Below, piece by piece: positions 27,539 through 35,792 of a stretch of 64,000 nt of DNA. This DNA is from Sphingomonas sp. Leaf339 (GTDB lineage: Bacteria; Pseudomonadota; Alphaproteobacteria; Sphingomonadales; Sphingomonadaceae), in NCBI RefSeq assembly GCF_001426195.1, contig NZ_LMRS01000023.1:290044-354043 (forward strand), given 5' to 3'. A program made the translations under genes and the position numbers. Every line of letters starts with the position of its first letter. The stretch's first letter is position 1. Under the pieces are notes generated by a model. That model ran no database searches and was not told the origin of the DNA. It saw nothing but the letters and a program-made list of their open reading frames with translations.

Positions 27539-28456
27539 ATGGCGATGGCGCGGCGGATGGTGGTGACGGCGTGGCTGGCGTTCGCGGCGGTGGCCACGAC
27601 CGCCGAGGCGCCGTTGCCGGAGCGGCTGGTGCCGGGGCTGGGCGAGATCGATGTGCCGGTCAACCGCGCGACGGCGCGGATGCGGATCGATCCGGCGGCG
27701 TTCAGCATCCCGATCCTGACGGAAGCGACGGCGAAGCGGGCACGGCTGCGGGCGGGCGACGTGCTGCTCCAGGTCGCGGTCGGGCCGGAACTGGTGCGTG
27801 GCCACACCGCGATGGCGCGGTTCGGCGATACGCCGCGCCGCGCGACGGTGGCCTGGGCGCCGCGCCCTTATGTGGCGGGACTGGACGGGGTGGTCGGTCC
27901 CGGCGGGCTGGCCGAGCCAGTGGTGCGCTTCGTGTTTCAGAAACCCTTGCCGGGCGAGCGCACCGTGACGCTGCCGATGATGGAGCAGGATGGGCCGATG
28001 GTCAGTTGGGGCGGGCTGTTCGCGCGGATCGACGTGGGCGGCAAGCCGATGCGGGTGCGGTTCGATCCGCATCATCCGCACACGCTGGCGACCGCAAACG
28101 CGGGGCGCCGGCTGGCCGAGGCCTATGGTGGCGGGATGGAGGATGCCAGATTTACGACCGAGATCGCGTTCGGGATCGATCGGCCGGTGCGCCGGATGCG
28201 GCTCGACCAGCCGATCGCGATCGGGCCGCTGTCCATTGCCGGGCTGGGCGTGCGGACCGCCGATATCGGCAACGCCGCCGCGATCCCGGAGGCGGATGCG
28301 CCATCCCCCGACCCCGACGAGATCGTCGTCGTCGCGCGCGACAAGCGATATGACCCGGAAAGGGACCGGCTGTCGCTGGGCGCCGACGTGCTCCGCCAGT
28401 GCTCGACGTTGGTGTTCGACAAGCCGGCGCACGAAATCCGGCTGACCTGCGCGTAA
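27539..28456 (+). CDS. Secreted retropepsin-like (aspartyl protease fold) protein lacking the DTG motif
   Basis: A 305-residue protein with a signal peptide (MVVTAWLAFAAVATTAEA). The segment RIDVGGKPMRVRFDPHHPHT looks like the active-site strand of retropepsin-type aspartyl proteases, in which D-[ST]-G normally follows, but here the Asp is followed by Pro-His-His. A second copy-like region ends LGADVLRQCSTLVFDKPAHE, similar to the conserved 'LG.D.L' strand of the family. This suggests a degenerate, possibly non-catalytic member. A GAGGGAG site precedes ATG 27539. It is divergent from recQ; no function assigned. Confidence 0.55.
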   Translation: MAMARRMVVTAWLAFAAVATTAEAPLPERLVPGLGEIDVPVNRATARMRIDPAAFSIPILTEATAKRARLRAGDVLLQVAVGPELVRGHTAMARFGDTPRRATVAWAPRPYVAGLDGVVGPGGLAEPVVRFVFQKPLPGERTVTLPMMEQDGPMVSWGGLFARIDVGGKPMRVRFDPHHPHTLATANAGRRLAEAYGGGMEDARFTTEIAFGIDRPVRRMRLDQPIAIGPLSIAGLGVRTADIGNAAAIPEADAPSPDPDEIVVVARDKRYDPERDRLSLGADVLRQCSTLVFDKPAHEIRLTCA

Positions 28457-28485
28457 CCGCATCGCGATCGGTGCGTTAGGCCGTC

Positions 28486-28758
28486 ATGACCGATGTCCGC
28501 GACAACCCCACCGAAAGCCGTTTCGAACTGACGATCGACGGCACCACCGCAATCGCCGCCTATACCCGAGAGGGCGATACGCTGGTCTTTACTCATACGG
28601 CGGTGCCGGATGCACTGGCCGGGCAGGGAGTGGCGACGCGGCTGATCGCCGGCGCGCTGGAGCAGGTGCGGGCGCGGGGCGAGCGGATCGTGCCGGCATG
28701 CAGCTTCGTCGCGCATTATGTCGCCGAACATCCGGAGACGCGCGACCTGATCGCCTAG
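28486..28758 (+). CDS. GNAT family N-acetyltransferase (YjdJ/COG2388 type)
   Basis: A 90-residue minimal GNAT-fold protein. It has the acetyl-CoA-binding loop GQGVATRLIAGALEQVRARG and the following strand VPACSFVAHYVAEHPE, typical of the short GNAT domains of the YjdJ/COG2388 group; the substrate is unknown. It is followed after 3 bases by the convergent Atm1-type exporter gene. Confidence 0.88.
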   Translation: MTDVRDNPTESRFELTIDGTTAIAAYTREGDTLVFTHTAVPDALAGQGVATRLIAGALEQVRARGERIVPACSFVAHYVAEHPETRDLIA

Positions 28759-28761
28759 GGG

Positions 28762-30603
28762 CTATTCCGCCGCCAGCGCCTGTTCCCGCTCACGTGCCTG
28801 CCGCGCCCACATCTCGGCATACAGACCGCCACGGCGCAGCAATTCGGCATGGGTGCCGCGTTCGGCGACCGCGCCGGCGTCCAGCACCATGATCTGGTCG
28901 GCGTGGACCACCGTCGACAGGCGATGGGCGATGACGATAGTCGTGCGACCGCGCTCCACCGCCTCCAGCGTGGCGAGAATATCCGCCTCGGTCCGGCTGT
29001 CGAGCGCGCTGGTCGCCTCATCCAGGATCAGGATCGGCGGGTTCTTCAGCAGGGTGCGGGCGATCGCCACCCGCTGTTTCTCGCCCCCGGACAGTTTCAG
29101 GCCGCGCTCGCCGACGCGGGTCAGATAGCCGTTGGGCTGGCGTTCGATGAAGCCGGCGATGGCGGCACCCTGCGCGGCGCGCACGACCTCATCGTCGTTC
29201 GCGCCCTCGCGACCATAGGCGATGTTGTAGCCGATGGTGTCGTTGAACAGCACGGTATCCTGCGGCACGATGCCGATCGCCCCGCGCAGCGAGCCTTGCG
29301 TCACCAGCGCGATATCCTGACCATCGATGGTGATGCGGCCGCCCTCGACATCGTAGAAACGATAGAGCAGCCGTGCGAGCGTCGATTTGCCCGCACCCGA
29401 CGAGCCGACGACGGCGAGCGTGGTGCCGGCGGGTACGTCGATGTCCAACCCGCGCAGGATCGGTCGATCGGGATCGTAGCCGAAACGCACATCCTCAAAC
29501 CGGACGTGCCCGCGCGTCACATGCAGCGGCACGGCACCGGGCGCGTCGGCGATGTCGGGCGCGGTATCGATCAGGGCGAACATGCTCGCCATGTCGATCG
29601 CGCCCTGGCGGATCGTGCGATAGACCATGCCGAGCAGGTCGAGCGGCCGGAACAACTGCGCCAGCAGGGTGGAGACGAACACGACGTCGCCCGCCGAAAA
29701 GCTGCCCCGGCTCCAGCCATAGGCGACATAGGCCATGCCGCCGCCCAGCATCAGGTTGGTGATCGCCGCCTGCCCGACGTTCAGCCACGCCAGCGAGTTT
29801 TCAGACTTAGTGGCGGCGCGCGCATAGGCATCGACCGCGTTTTCGTAGCGCCGCGCCTCGCGCTCCTCGGCACCGAAATACTTCACCGTCTCGAAATTCA
29901 GCAGCGAATCGACCGCGTGTGCGACCGCGCCGGTATCGAGGTCGTTCATCCGGGTGCGCAGCGCGTTGCGCCAGTCGGTGACGATGCGGGTGAACCAGAT
30001 ATAGGCGACCACCATCACCACGGTCGCCCCGACCAGCCACAGGCCAAAGCTGCGCCAGAAGATGCCCAGCACCAGCCCCAGTTCCAGCACCGTCGGCGCG
30101 ATGTTGAACAGCAGGAAATACAGCATCGTGTCGATGCTCTTGGTGCCGCGCTCAACCACCTTGGTCACGGCGCCGGTGCGGCGTTCGAGGTGGAAACGCA
30201 GCGACAGGCCATGCAGGTGCCGGAACACGTCCGCCGCCAGCCGCCGGGTCGCGTCCTGCCCGACCCGTTCGAACACCGCATTGCGCAGATTGTCGAACAA
30301 CGTCGTGCCGAACCGCGAGGCGGCATAGGCGAGCACCAGCAGGATCACGAGCGTCGCGGCACTGCGATCGATACCGCCGGCGCCCGCCGCCATGCGATCG
30401 ACCGCGTATTTCAGGGTATAGGCGGCACCGAAAACCTGGATCAGCTTCGAACACAGGACCAGCGCCATCGCCCCGGCGATGCGGGCGCGATGCCCCGGCT
30501 CCCCCGCCGGCCATAGATAGGGCAGGAAACGGCGCAGCGTCGGGAGCAGCGGCTGTTCCGTCCCGGTGGTGGGCATGGCGGCAGATTGGGAGAGGGGCGG
30601 CAT
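28762..30603 (-). CDS. atm1: Atm1-type heavy-metal/glutathione ABC exporter
   Basis: A 613-residue half-transporter with a fused membrane domain (residues about 35-330, six helices) and a C-terminal nucleotide-binding domain. It has Walker A (GSSGAGKST), the signature LSGGEKQR, Walker B (ILILDEATSALD) and the H-loop (AHRLSTV). Strong resemblance to alphaproteobacterial Atm1 proteins points to homodimeric export of glutathione-related compounds for Fe-S biogenesis or heavy-metal resistance; the cargo is inferred. AAGGA precedes the ATG at 30601-30603. It converges on the GNAT gene. Confidence 0.9.
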   Translation of the reverse strand: MPPLSQSAAMPTTGTEQPLLPTLRRFLPYLWPAGEPGHRARIAGAMALVLCSKLIQVFGAAYTLKYAVDRMAAGAGGIDRSAATLVILLVLAYAASRFGTTLFDNLRNAVFERVGQDATRRLAADVFRHLHGLSLRFHLERRTGAVTKVVERGTKSIDTMLYFLLFNIAPTVLELGLVLGIFWRSFGLWLVGATVVMVVAYIWFTRIVTDWRNALRTRMNDLDTGAVAHAVDSLLNFETVKYFGAEEREARRYENAVDAYARAATKSENSLAWLNVGQAAITNLMLGGGMAYVAYGWSRGSFSAGDVVFVSTLLAQLFRPLDLLGMVYRTIRQGAIDMASMFALIDTAPDIADAPGAVPLHVTRGHVRFEDVRFGYDPDRPILRGLDIDVPAGTTLAVVGSSGAGKSTLARLLYRFYDVEGGRITIDGQDIALVTQGSLRGAIGIVPQDTVLFNDTIGYNIAYGREGANDDEVVRAAQGAAIAGFIERQPNGYLTRVGERGLKLSGGEKQRVAIARTLLKNPPILILDEATSALDSRTEADILATLEAVERGRTTIVIAHRLSTVVHADQIMVLDAGAVAERGTHAELLRRGGLYAEMWARQAREREQALAAE

Positions 30604-30725
30604 CTGATCCTTATGTCGTGGTTATGCGGCCCGCGTGCAACACCGCGCGTCATTCGCGGTCGCCACTTGGTTAACCGGAACCATGCGGTGCGGTGACCCG
30701 TTTTGATCGGCGACTGGAGACGCTG

Positions 30726-30956
30726 ATGGAATCGATGTTCTTCGTGATGGCGATCCTGGGTTGTGGTGATGGCAATCAGCAGTGCACGGCCGCCCGCCTG
30801 ATGCCGACGCATTATGTGACGATGGCCGAATGCCGCGCGGCGTTGCCCGACCAGTTGGCGCGCAACACCGACATTCCTTATCCGGTAATCGGCGCGGATT
30901 GCCGCCGATCCGGCGTCGAATTCGCGCAGGTCGATACAAAGCGGCCGCGTAGCTGA
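30726..30956 (+). CDS. Small four-cysteine exported protein, hypothetical
   Basis: 76 residues with a short hydrophobic N-terminus (ESMFFVMAILGCG) and four cysteines at residues 13, 20, 36 and 59, in the contexts GCGDG, QQCTAARL, AECRAAL and ADCRRS. The even spread suggests disulfides in an exported or periplasmic protein. GGAGA ends 5 bases before ATG 30726. Not recognised beyond this. It is divergent from the exporter gene. Confidence 0.6.
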   Translation: MESMFFVMAILGCGDGNQQCTAARLMPTHYVTMAECRAALPDQLARNTDIPYPVIGADCRRSGVEFAQVDTKRPRS

Positions 30957-30958
30957 CC

Positions 30959-31171
30959 TTGTCATTGCCCGATCGATTGTCGTCGCGACTGGAGCAGCGC
31001 CAGATCGCAGAATTCAGCGCTCGTATCGGCAATGTCGGCGTGCGCGCCACGACCGACATGACAACAGGCGGTCTGCTTGGCACCGGCGCGATGGTTGCCG
31101 GCGTATTGCTATCCACGGCGTTACTCGTTGGCGTGGCGATCCGTGAGGCACGGCGGTTGCCGATCGAGTAA
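30959..31171 (+). CDS. Small membrane protein, hypothetical
   Basis: Up to 70 residues, starting at a TTG 2 bases after the previous stop, with one C-terminal helix (GLLGTGAMVAGVLLSTALLVGVAI) flanked by charged residues. A single-pass membrane protein is likely if it is translated; coupling to the preceding gene could replace the missing ribosome-binding site. It converges on the histidine kinase gene. Confidence 0.4.
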   Translation: MSLPDRLSSRLEQRQIAEFSARIGNVGVRATTDMTTGGLLGTGAMVAGVLLSTALLVGVAIREARRLPIE

Positions 31172-31179
31172 GCGACGTT

Positions 31180-32547
31180 TCACGATAACGCTGCCGGCAG
31201 GTTGACCGTCACCACCAGTCCGCCACCCGTCGCCGCGTCCAGCGACAGCGTCCCACCGTGCAGCGCCACCAGATCGCGGACGATCGCTAGCCCGAACCCA
31301 TGGCCATCGCCCCGCTCGTCGAGCCGGACGCCGGGGTCGGTAGCGCGCTGGCGATCGGCAGCGGCGATGCCAGGGCCGTCATCGATGACGGAGAGTCGGA
31401 CTACCCGATCCTCGCGCGCCGCAACGATCCGCACCGCGCTTTCGGCGTGGCGGGCGGCGTTGTCGATCAGATTGCCGACGATCTCGTCGAGATCGTGCGC
31501 GTCGAGCCGCACGGCGAGATCCGCCGGGATCGCGGCATCGATGGTCACATGGCGATCGGCGTGCAGGCGCTCCACTACATGAACCAGCGCCGCGACGGCC
31601 GGCGCCAGCGGGGTGGCGACGCGAGTGCCAGCATGACCGTCGCGCGCGCGACCCAGATGATGGCGGATGGTGGCATCGATCCGCGCCACCTGACGTGCCC
31701 GGTCGGGATCGTCCCGCACCGCCAGCGCCAGCGTGGCGACGGGCGTTTTCAACGCATGTGCCAGATTGGCTGCGGCCATCCGCGCGGATGCCAATGCCGC
31801 CTCGTTATCGGCGGCCAGCGCGTTCAGTTCCGCCGCCAACGGTTGCAGTTCGGTCGGCTGGTCCTCGTCGACCCGGTCCACTCGACCTGCCCGGATCGCC
31901 GCCACCGCATCGCGAAGCTGGCGTAGCGGGCGCAGGCCGAGACGCAGTTGCACCCATGCCGCCACCGTCAGCACGATACCCAGCATCGCCAGCACGATCA
32001 GCAACGGCACGATCGCGTCACGGATCGGCCGCGCGATCACCCGGCGCGGGGCGGCGGCGGTGATCGTAACGGGGCCGCTGCCGGTTACGATGGTGTAGCG
32101 GCGGGCGTGCAGGCGGACACCCTGTTCGGTCTGCCCATCGATCGCTCGTGGCTCGCGATCCGGGCCACCCATCACATCCGGGCCGTCCCGCTGATCCTCG
32201 CGCGGGCCGTGGAGTCCGGGCGGACCCGGCGGGCCATCTGGCAGCGTGGGCAGGTCCGCCGATCCCATCGCACCGCGCGGTGTCTCAATCCGCCAGCGCC
32301 AACCGCCGCCCGATTGCAGGACACCGCGCCGCGCCTCGATCCGGGCGCGGTCGATGTCGCCATTCCCGTCCACCGCGCTTGCCAGCAAGGCGATCTCGGC
32401 ATCCAGCCGCTGGTCGATGCCGGCGATCACGAAGCGTTCTAGCACACCGGCGATGCCCCAGGCGGCGATCAGCAATGCCACCAGCGTCGCCAGCAGCGAC
32501 AGCGCGAACAGACGCCCCTGCATCGATCGCGGCGCGCGCAGGATCAT
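31180..32547 (-). CDS. Sensor histidine kinase (HAMP, class I)
   Basis: A 455-residue membrane kinase. Helices at about 11-34 and 176-200 enclose a periplasmic sensor, whose residues 101-140 are low-complexity, rich in Gly/Pro/Asp (PDGPPGPPGLHGP, DGPDVMGGPD). A HAMP linker follows. The phosphoacceptor is His264 (NLAHALKTP). The ATPase domain has the N-box NLIDNAARHA, the G1 box VIDDGPGIAA and GHGFGLAIV. Its start overlaps the response regulator by 4 bases (ATGA). The sensor's composition echoes that of the divergent exported protein, suggesting a shared ligand. Confidence 0.92.
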   Translation of the reverse strand: MILRAPRSMQGRLFALSLLATLVALLIAAWGIAGVLERFVIAGIDQRLDAEIALLASAVDGNGDIDRARIEARRGVLQSGGGWRWRIETPRGAMGSADLPTLPDGPPGPPGLHGPREDQRDGPDVMGGPDREPRAIDGQTEQGVRLHARRYTIVTGSGPVTITAAAPRRVIARPIRDAIVPLLIVLAMLGIVLTVAAWVQLRLGLRPLRQLRDAVAAIRAGRVDRVDEDQPTELQPLAAELNALAADNEAALASARMAAANLAHALKTPVATLALAVRDDPDRARQVARIDATIRHHLGRARDGHAGTRVATPLAPAVAALVHVVERLHADRHVTIDAAIPADLAVRLDAHDLDEIVGNLIDNAARHAESAVRIVAAREDRVVRLSVIDDGPGIAAADRQRATDPGVRLDERGDGHGFGLAIVRDLVALHGGTLSLDAATGGGLVVTVNLPAALS

Positions 32548-33212
32548 GGCGCGACGCTCGCGGTCAGGCGATAGCCACGGCCGCGCACGGTTTCGATCAT
32601 CGTCGCGCCGATCTTGCGTCGCAGCCGGCCGACGATGACCTCCAGGCTGTTCGAATCGACATCGGCATCGCCTTCATACACCCGCTCCAGCAGGTCGAGC
32701 CGTTCGATGACCGCTTCCTTGCGCAACATCAGCGCGGACAACACGCGCCATTCGAACGCGGTGAGTTTCAGCGGCATCCCGTCGAGTTCGAACTGGCCGG
32801 TCTGCGTCTCGAACGCCAGCGGTCCGCATGTCACCCGCGCGGCGGCATGGCCGGCGGCGCGGCGGACGAGCGCACGCAGACGCATCACCAGTTCCTCGAC
32901 GCGGAACGGCTTTACCATGTAATCGTCGGCACCTGCCTTGAAGCCCGCCACCTTGTCCGACCATGCCTCGCGCGCGGTCAGGATCAGGACGGGCATGGTG
33001 CGCCCGGCGCGGCGCCATTCGCCCAGCACGGTGACGCCGTCCTTGCCGGGCAGGCCCAGGTCCAGCACGGCGGCGTCGAACAATTCCGTCTCGCCCAGAT
33101 GCGCACCGTCTATCCCGTCGGTCGCCAGATCGACCGCGAAGTTTTCCGCCCGCAACGCGCGGGCGATGGCGGGGCCCAGATCGGCATCGTCTTCGACAAG
33201 CAATATACGCAT
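32544..33212 (-). CDS. OmpR family response regulator
   Basis: A 222-residue two-domain regulator. The receiver domain has the acidic pocket VEDDAD, the phosphoacceptor Asp51 (VLDLGLPGKDG), and a conserved Lys in GADDYMVKPF. The C-terminal winged helix (RVLSALMLRKEAVIERLDLLERVY, GRLRRKIG) binds DNA. It is the first gene of the pair with the kinase, and it is divergent from the Gly/Pro/His-rich protein across a 108-bp gap containing an 18-bp palindrome; that gene is the probable target. Confidence 0.94.
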   Translation of the reverse strand: MRILLVEDDADLGPAIARALRAENFAVDLATDGIDGAHLGETELFDAAVLDLGLPGKDGVTVLGEWRRAGRTMPVLILTAREAWSDKVAGFKAGADDYMVKPFRVEELVMRLRALVRRAAGHAAARVTCGPLAFETQTGQFELDGMPLKLTAFEWRVLSALMLRKEAVIERLDLLERVYEGDADVDSNSLEVIVGRLRRKIGATMIETVRGRGYRLTASVAP

Positions 33213-33246
33213 GGCTGGTTCGCTATCCCGGCAGGCTAAACGGAAA

Positions 33247-33264
33247 CTGAACCGCGCGGTTCAG
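33247..33264. promoter_or_regulatory. Perfect 18-bp palindrome in the divergent promoter region
   Basis: CTGAACCGCGCGGTTCAG reads identically on both strands and lies between the response regulator start (33212) and the exported protein start (33321). It is a good candidate operator; binding by the adjacent OmpR-type regulator is an inference, as such proteins more often use direct repeats. Confidence 0.6.
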
Positions 33265-33320
33265 CGGGCGTGGGCCATGGCACGGTAGAAGCCCTCATCG
33301 ACCAACGACAGGAGTTGATG

Positions 33321-33998
33321 ATGAACACCAGGAATTTTGGAACGCCCCGCACCCGCCTCGGCATCGGTGCCGCCGTTCTTCTCGCGGTCGGCGCCGCTGG
33401 CGGGGCGGGGGCGGTGTCGCTGACCCGGCCGACGATCGAGATGGCGCCGACGGTGCCGACCGCGATCGCCAAGCTGCCCGCGACGAACGGGGTGGTGACG
33501 GTGAAGGGCCGCGTCGCCGAGATCTATGGCGACCGGCTGATCGTGCAGGACGCCACCGGCCGGACGATGGTGGCCGGCGGACACGAGGCGAGCGCCAACC
33601 TGACCCGCGGCAGCGCGGTGATGGTGCAGGGCCGGTTCGACGACGGCCAGTTGCGCGCGTCGTATCTGGTCGATCCGCAGGGCCAGATCACCGAGGTCGG
33701 CCCACGCCATGGTCCGGGTCGCGGTCCGGGTCGTGGCCCCGGTCGCGATGGTGGACCGGATGACGGCCCCGATGGCGGTCCGCGCCATGGCCCCGGCCAC
33801 GGTCCCGGTCATGACGGTCCCCCGCCACCGCCGCCCGCCGATGGCAACGCACCGCCGCCGCCTCCCCCGGCCGGTGCCGATGCACCGCCGCCGCCGCCCG
33901 CCGGCGTCGCGCCGATGGCCGGCCGCCCGATGGCACGCGGCGCGGTGACGCCACCGCCCGCACCGACGCCGACGGCGGCACCCACGCCGCAACGCTAA
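33321..33998 (+). CDS. Exported Gly/Pro/His/Asp-rich protein with N-terminal OB-like domain
   Basis: 225 residues. A hydrophobic N-terminal segment (GIGAAVLLAVGAAGGAGAV) should export or anchor it. Residues about 52-120 read as an OB-like beta domain (VVTVKGRVAEIYGDRLIVQD, SAVMVQGRFDDGQL), of the DUF5666 kind. The rest is low-complexity: GP[GR] repeats with several His and Asp (GPRHGPGHGPGHDG), then poly-proline runs. Histidine/aspartate-rich tails can bind metal ions. ACAGGAG precedes ATG 33321. Divergence from a two-component system suggests that it is a regulated target or sensor partner. Confidence 0.7.
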   Translation: MNTRNFGTPRTRLGIGAAVLLAVGAAGGAGAVSLTRPTIEMAPTVPTAIAKLPATNGVVTVKGRVAEIYGDRLIVQDATGRTMVAGGHEASANLTRGSAVMVQGRFDDGQLRASYLVDPQGQITEVGPRHGPGRGPGRGPGRDGGPDDGPDGGPRHGPGHGPGHDGPPPPPPADGNAPPPPPPAGADAPPPPPAGVAPMAGRPMARGAVTPPPAPTPTAAPTPQR

Positions 33999-34046
33999 AA
34001 GGATATCGACAAGGGGCAGGTCGGCGCGAGCCGGCCTGCCGATCAA

Positions 34047-35687
34047 TTAAAGGCCGTTGGCGGTCGCGATCGTCAGCAGCAACCAGTACAGCAGACCCGA
34101 CAGCGCCATCGCGGCGGGCAGGGTCAGCACCCAGGCCAGCGCCATGTTGCGCACCGTGCGGCGTTGCAAGCCGGCGCCGTTGGCGACCGAGGCACCGGCG
34201 ACACCCGACGACAGGATATGCGTCGTCGACACCGGCATCCCGAACCGCTCGGCAAGCAGGATGGTGAAGGCGGCGACGAGTTCGGCCGACGCGCCCATGC
34301 CGTATGTCAGATGCGACTTGCCGATCCGCTCGCCAACGGTGACGACGATCCGCTTCCACCCGACCATCGTGCCGAGACCCAGCGCCAGCGCGACCGCCAC
34401 CTTCACCCAGCCGGGGATGTAGCGCGTGCCCTGTTGCAACCGTTCGGCATGGACGTGGATCGCATCGAGATCGGCGGCGCTCATCCGGGCGCGCGTTGCC
34501 TCGTCCTTTTGCACCAGCGCGGCGGCGTCGAGGACGAGATACATGTCGTTACGCAGGTTCGGCGTCGCGGCGGCGGGCACCTTGCGCAGCGAGCCATAGG
34601 ACGCGATCCGGTCCGATACGTCGTCGGACAGGGTGGCGAGGCCGGCGAACGTGCGTGGTCCCTCAACATGGCGATCGCGCAGCGCGTCGGTCAGCGCGGC
34701 GCGCGCCGCGTCGGGGGTCAGCCGCACGCCATCCGCCTGCCGCGCGAATGCCTGTGTCGCGGCATTGGCGGACTGGACGAAGGCGGGGGTGGCGCTGTCG
34801 GGCACGGTGCGGTTCAGCGCATAGGCGGTGGGCGCGCAGCCGATCAGGATCAGCATGATGAGGCCCATGCCCTTCTGCCCGTCGTTGCCGCCATGCGCGA
34901 AGCTGACCGCAGTGCATGTGAAGATCAGCAGGGCGCGGATGCCGCGCGGCGGTGGCTGGTCCGCCCGGGGTGCTTCGTACAGCACCGGATCGGGCGCCAT
35001 CCGCTTCATCACGAGCAGCAGCACGAACGCGCCGGCGAACCCGACCAGCGGGCTGACAAGCAGTGCGGTCAGCACCTTTTGCACCTGCCCCCAATCGACG
35101 CCCGATGTGCCGCCGCCGTTCGACAGCAACTGGTTCGCGAGTCCCACGCCCAGGATCGATCCGATCAGCGCATGGCTCGACGAATTGGGCAGACCCATCA
35201 TCCACGTCGCCAGATTCCAGCCGACCGCGGCCAGCAGCAACGCGAAGATCATCGCATAACCGCCCGCGCTGCCGACATGCAGCACGAGATCGACGGGAAG
35301 CAGCGTGACGATCGAATAGGCGACCGCGCCCGACGACAGCATCACACCCAGAAAATTGAAGAAGCCCGACCACACCACCGCCAGCGGTGCCGGCATCGCA
35401 TGCGTATAGATCACCGTCGCCACCGCGTTGGCGGTATCGTGGAACCCGTTCACGAATTCGAACCCGAGCGCGATCACCAGCGCGAGGCCGAGGAACGCAA
35501 ACACGCCGAACGCCAGTTGCTCGCCGACCTGTTGCGTGTCGTTCAGGATGCTGATGCCGGCGTAGGCGAGGCCGCCGACCAGCGCCGCCACGAACAGCCA
35601 GCGGCCGGCAGGGTGATGGCGGTGATCAAGCCGTGGCCCGGTACTGCGCGGAACGGATTCGCTGATGGAAAGCGCGGTAGTGGCCAT
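34047..35687 (-). CDS. pit: Inorganic phosphate transporter, PiT family
   Basis: A 546-residue low-affinity phosphate/metal-phosphate symporter. The duplicated PiT signatures are visible as FVNGFHDTANAVATVIYT and GMPVSTTHILSSGVAGA, plus LPNSSSHALIGSILG and FAHGGNDGQKGMG. Between the two halves lies a hydrophilic insert of about 130 residues (roughly 310-440, ending before YIPGWVKVAVAL), common in proteobacterial members. ATG 35687 is preferred over in-frame starts upstream. A PHO-box-like sequence lies just upstream, suggesting PhoB control. Confidence 0.93.
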   Translation of the reverse strand: MATTALSISESVPRSTGPRLDHRHHPAGRWLFVAALVGGLAYAGISILNDTQQVGEQLAFGVFAFLGLALVIALGFEFVNGFHDTANAVATVIYTHAMPAPLAVVWSGFFNFLGVMLSSGAVAYSIVTLLPVDLVLHVGSAGGYAMIFALLLAAVGWNLATWMMGLPNSSSHALIGSILGVGLANQLLSNGGGTSGVDWGQVQKVLTALLVSPLVGFAGAFVLLLVMKRMAPDPVLYEAPRADQPPPRGIRALLIFTCTAVSFAHGGNDGQKGMGLIMLILIGCAPTAYALNRTVPDSATPAFVQSANAATQAFARQADGVRLTPDAARAALTDALRDRHVEGPRTFAGLATLSDDVSDRIASYGSLRKVPAAATPNLRNDMYLVLDAAALVQKDEATRARMSAADLDAIHVHAERLQQGTRYIPGWVKVAVALALGLGTMVGWKRIVVTVGERIGKSHLTYGMGASAELVAAFTILLAERFGMPVSTTHILSSGVAGASVANGAGLQRRTVRNMALAWVLTLPAAMALSGLLYWLLLTIATANGL

Positions 35688-35709
35688 GACGGACCTATGG
35701 TCGCGGCGT

Positions 35710-35727
35710 GCGACAGTTCCGTGACAA
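35710..35727 (-). promoter_or_regulatory. PHO-box-like direct repeat upstream of pit
   Basis: On the minus strand, TTGTCAC-GGAA-CTGTCGC shows two 7-mers 11 bases apart, each matching the PhoB half-site CTGTCAT in 5 of 7 positions. It ends only 22 bases before the chosen ATG, so the transcript would be nearly leaderless or the ATG lies further downstream. Confidence 0.45.
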
Positions 35728-35792
35728 AGGGAGCCCCTGTCTCGGAACGGCACGCCGCCACCTCCGCCGAAGTGACGGTGACGGCAGGCGGC

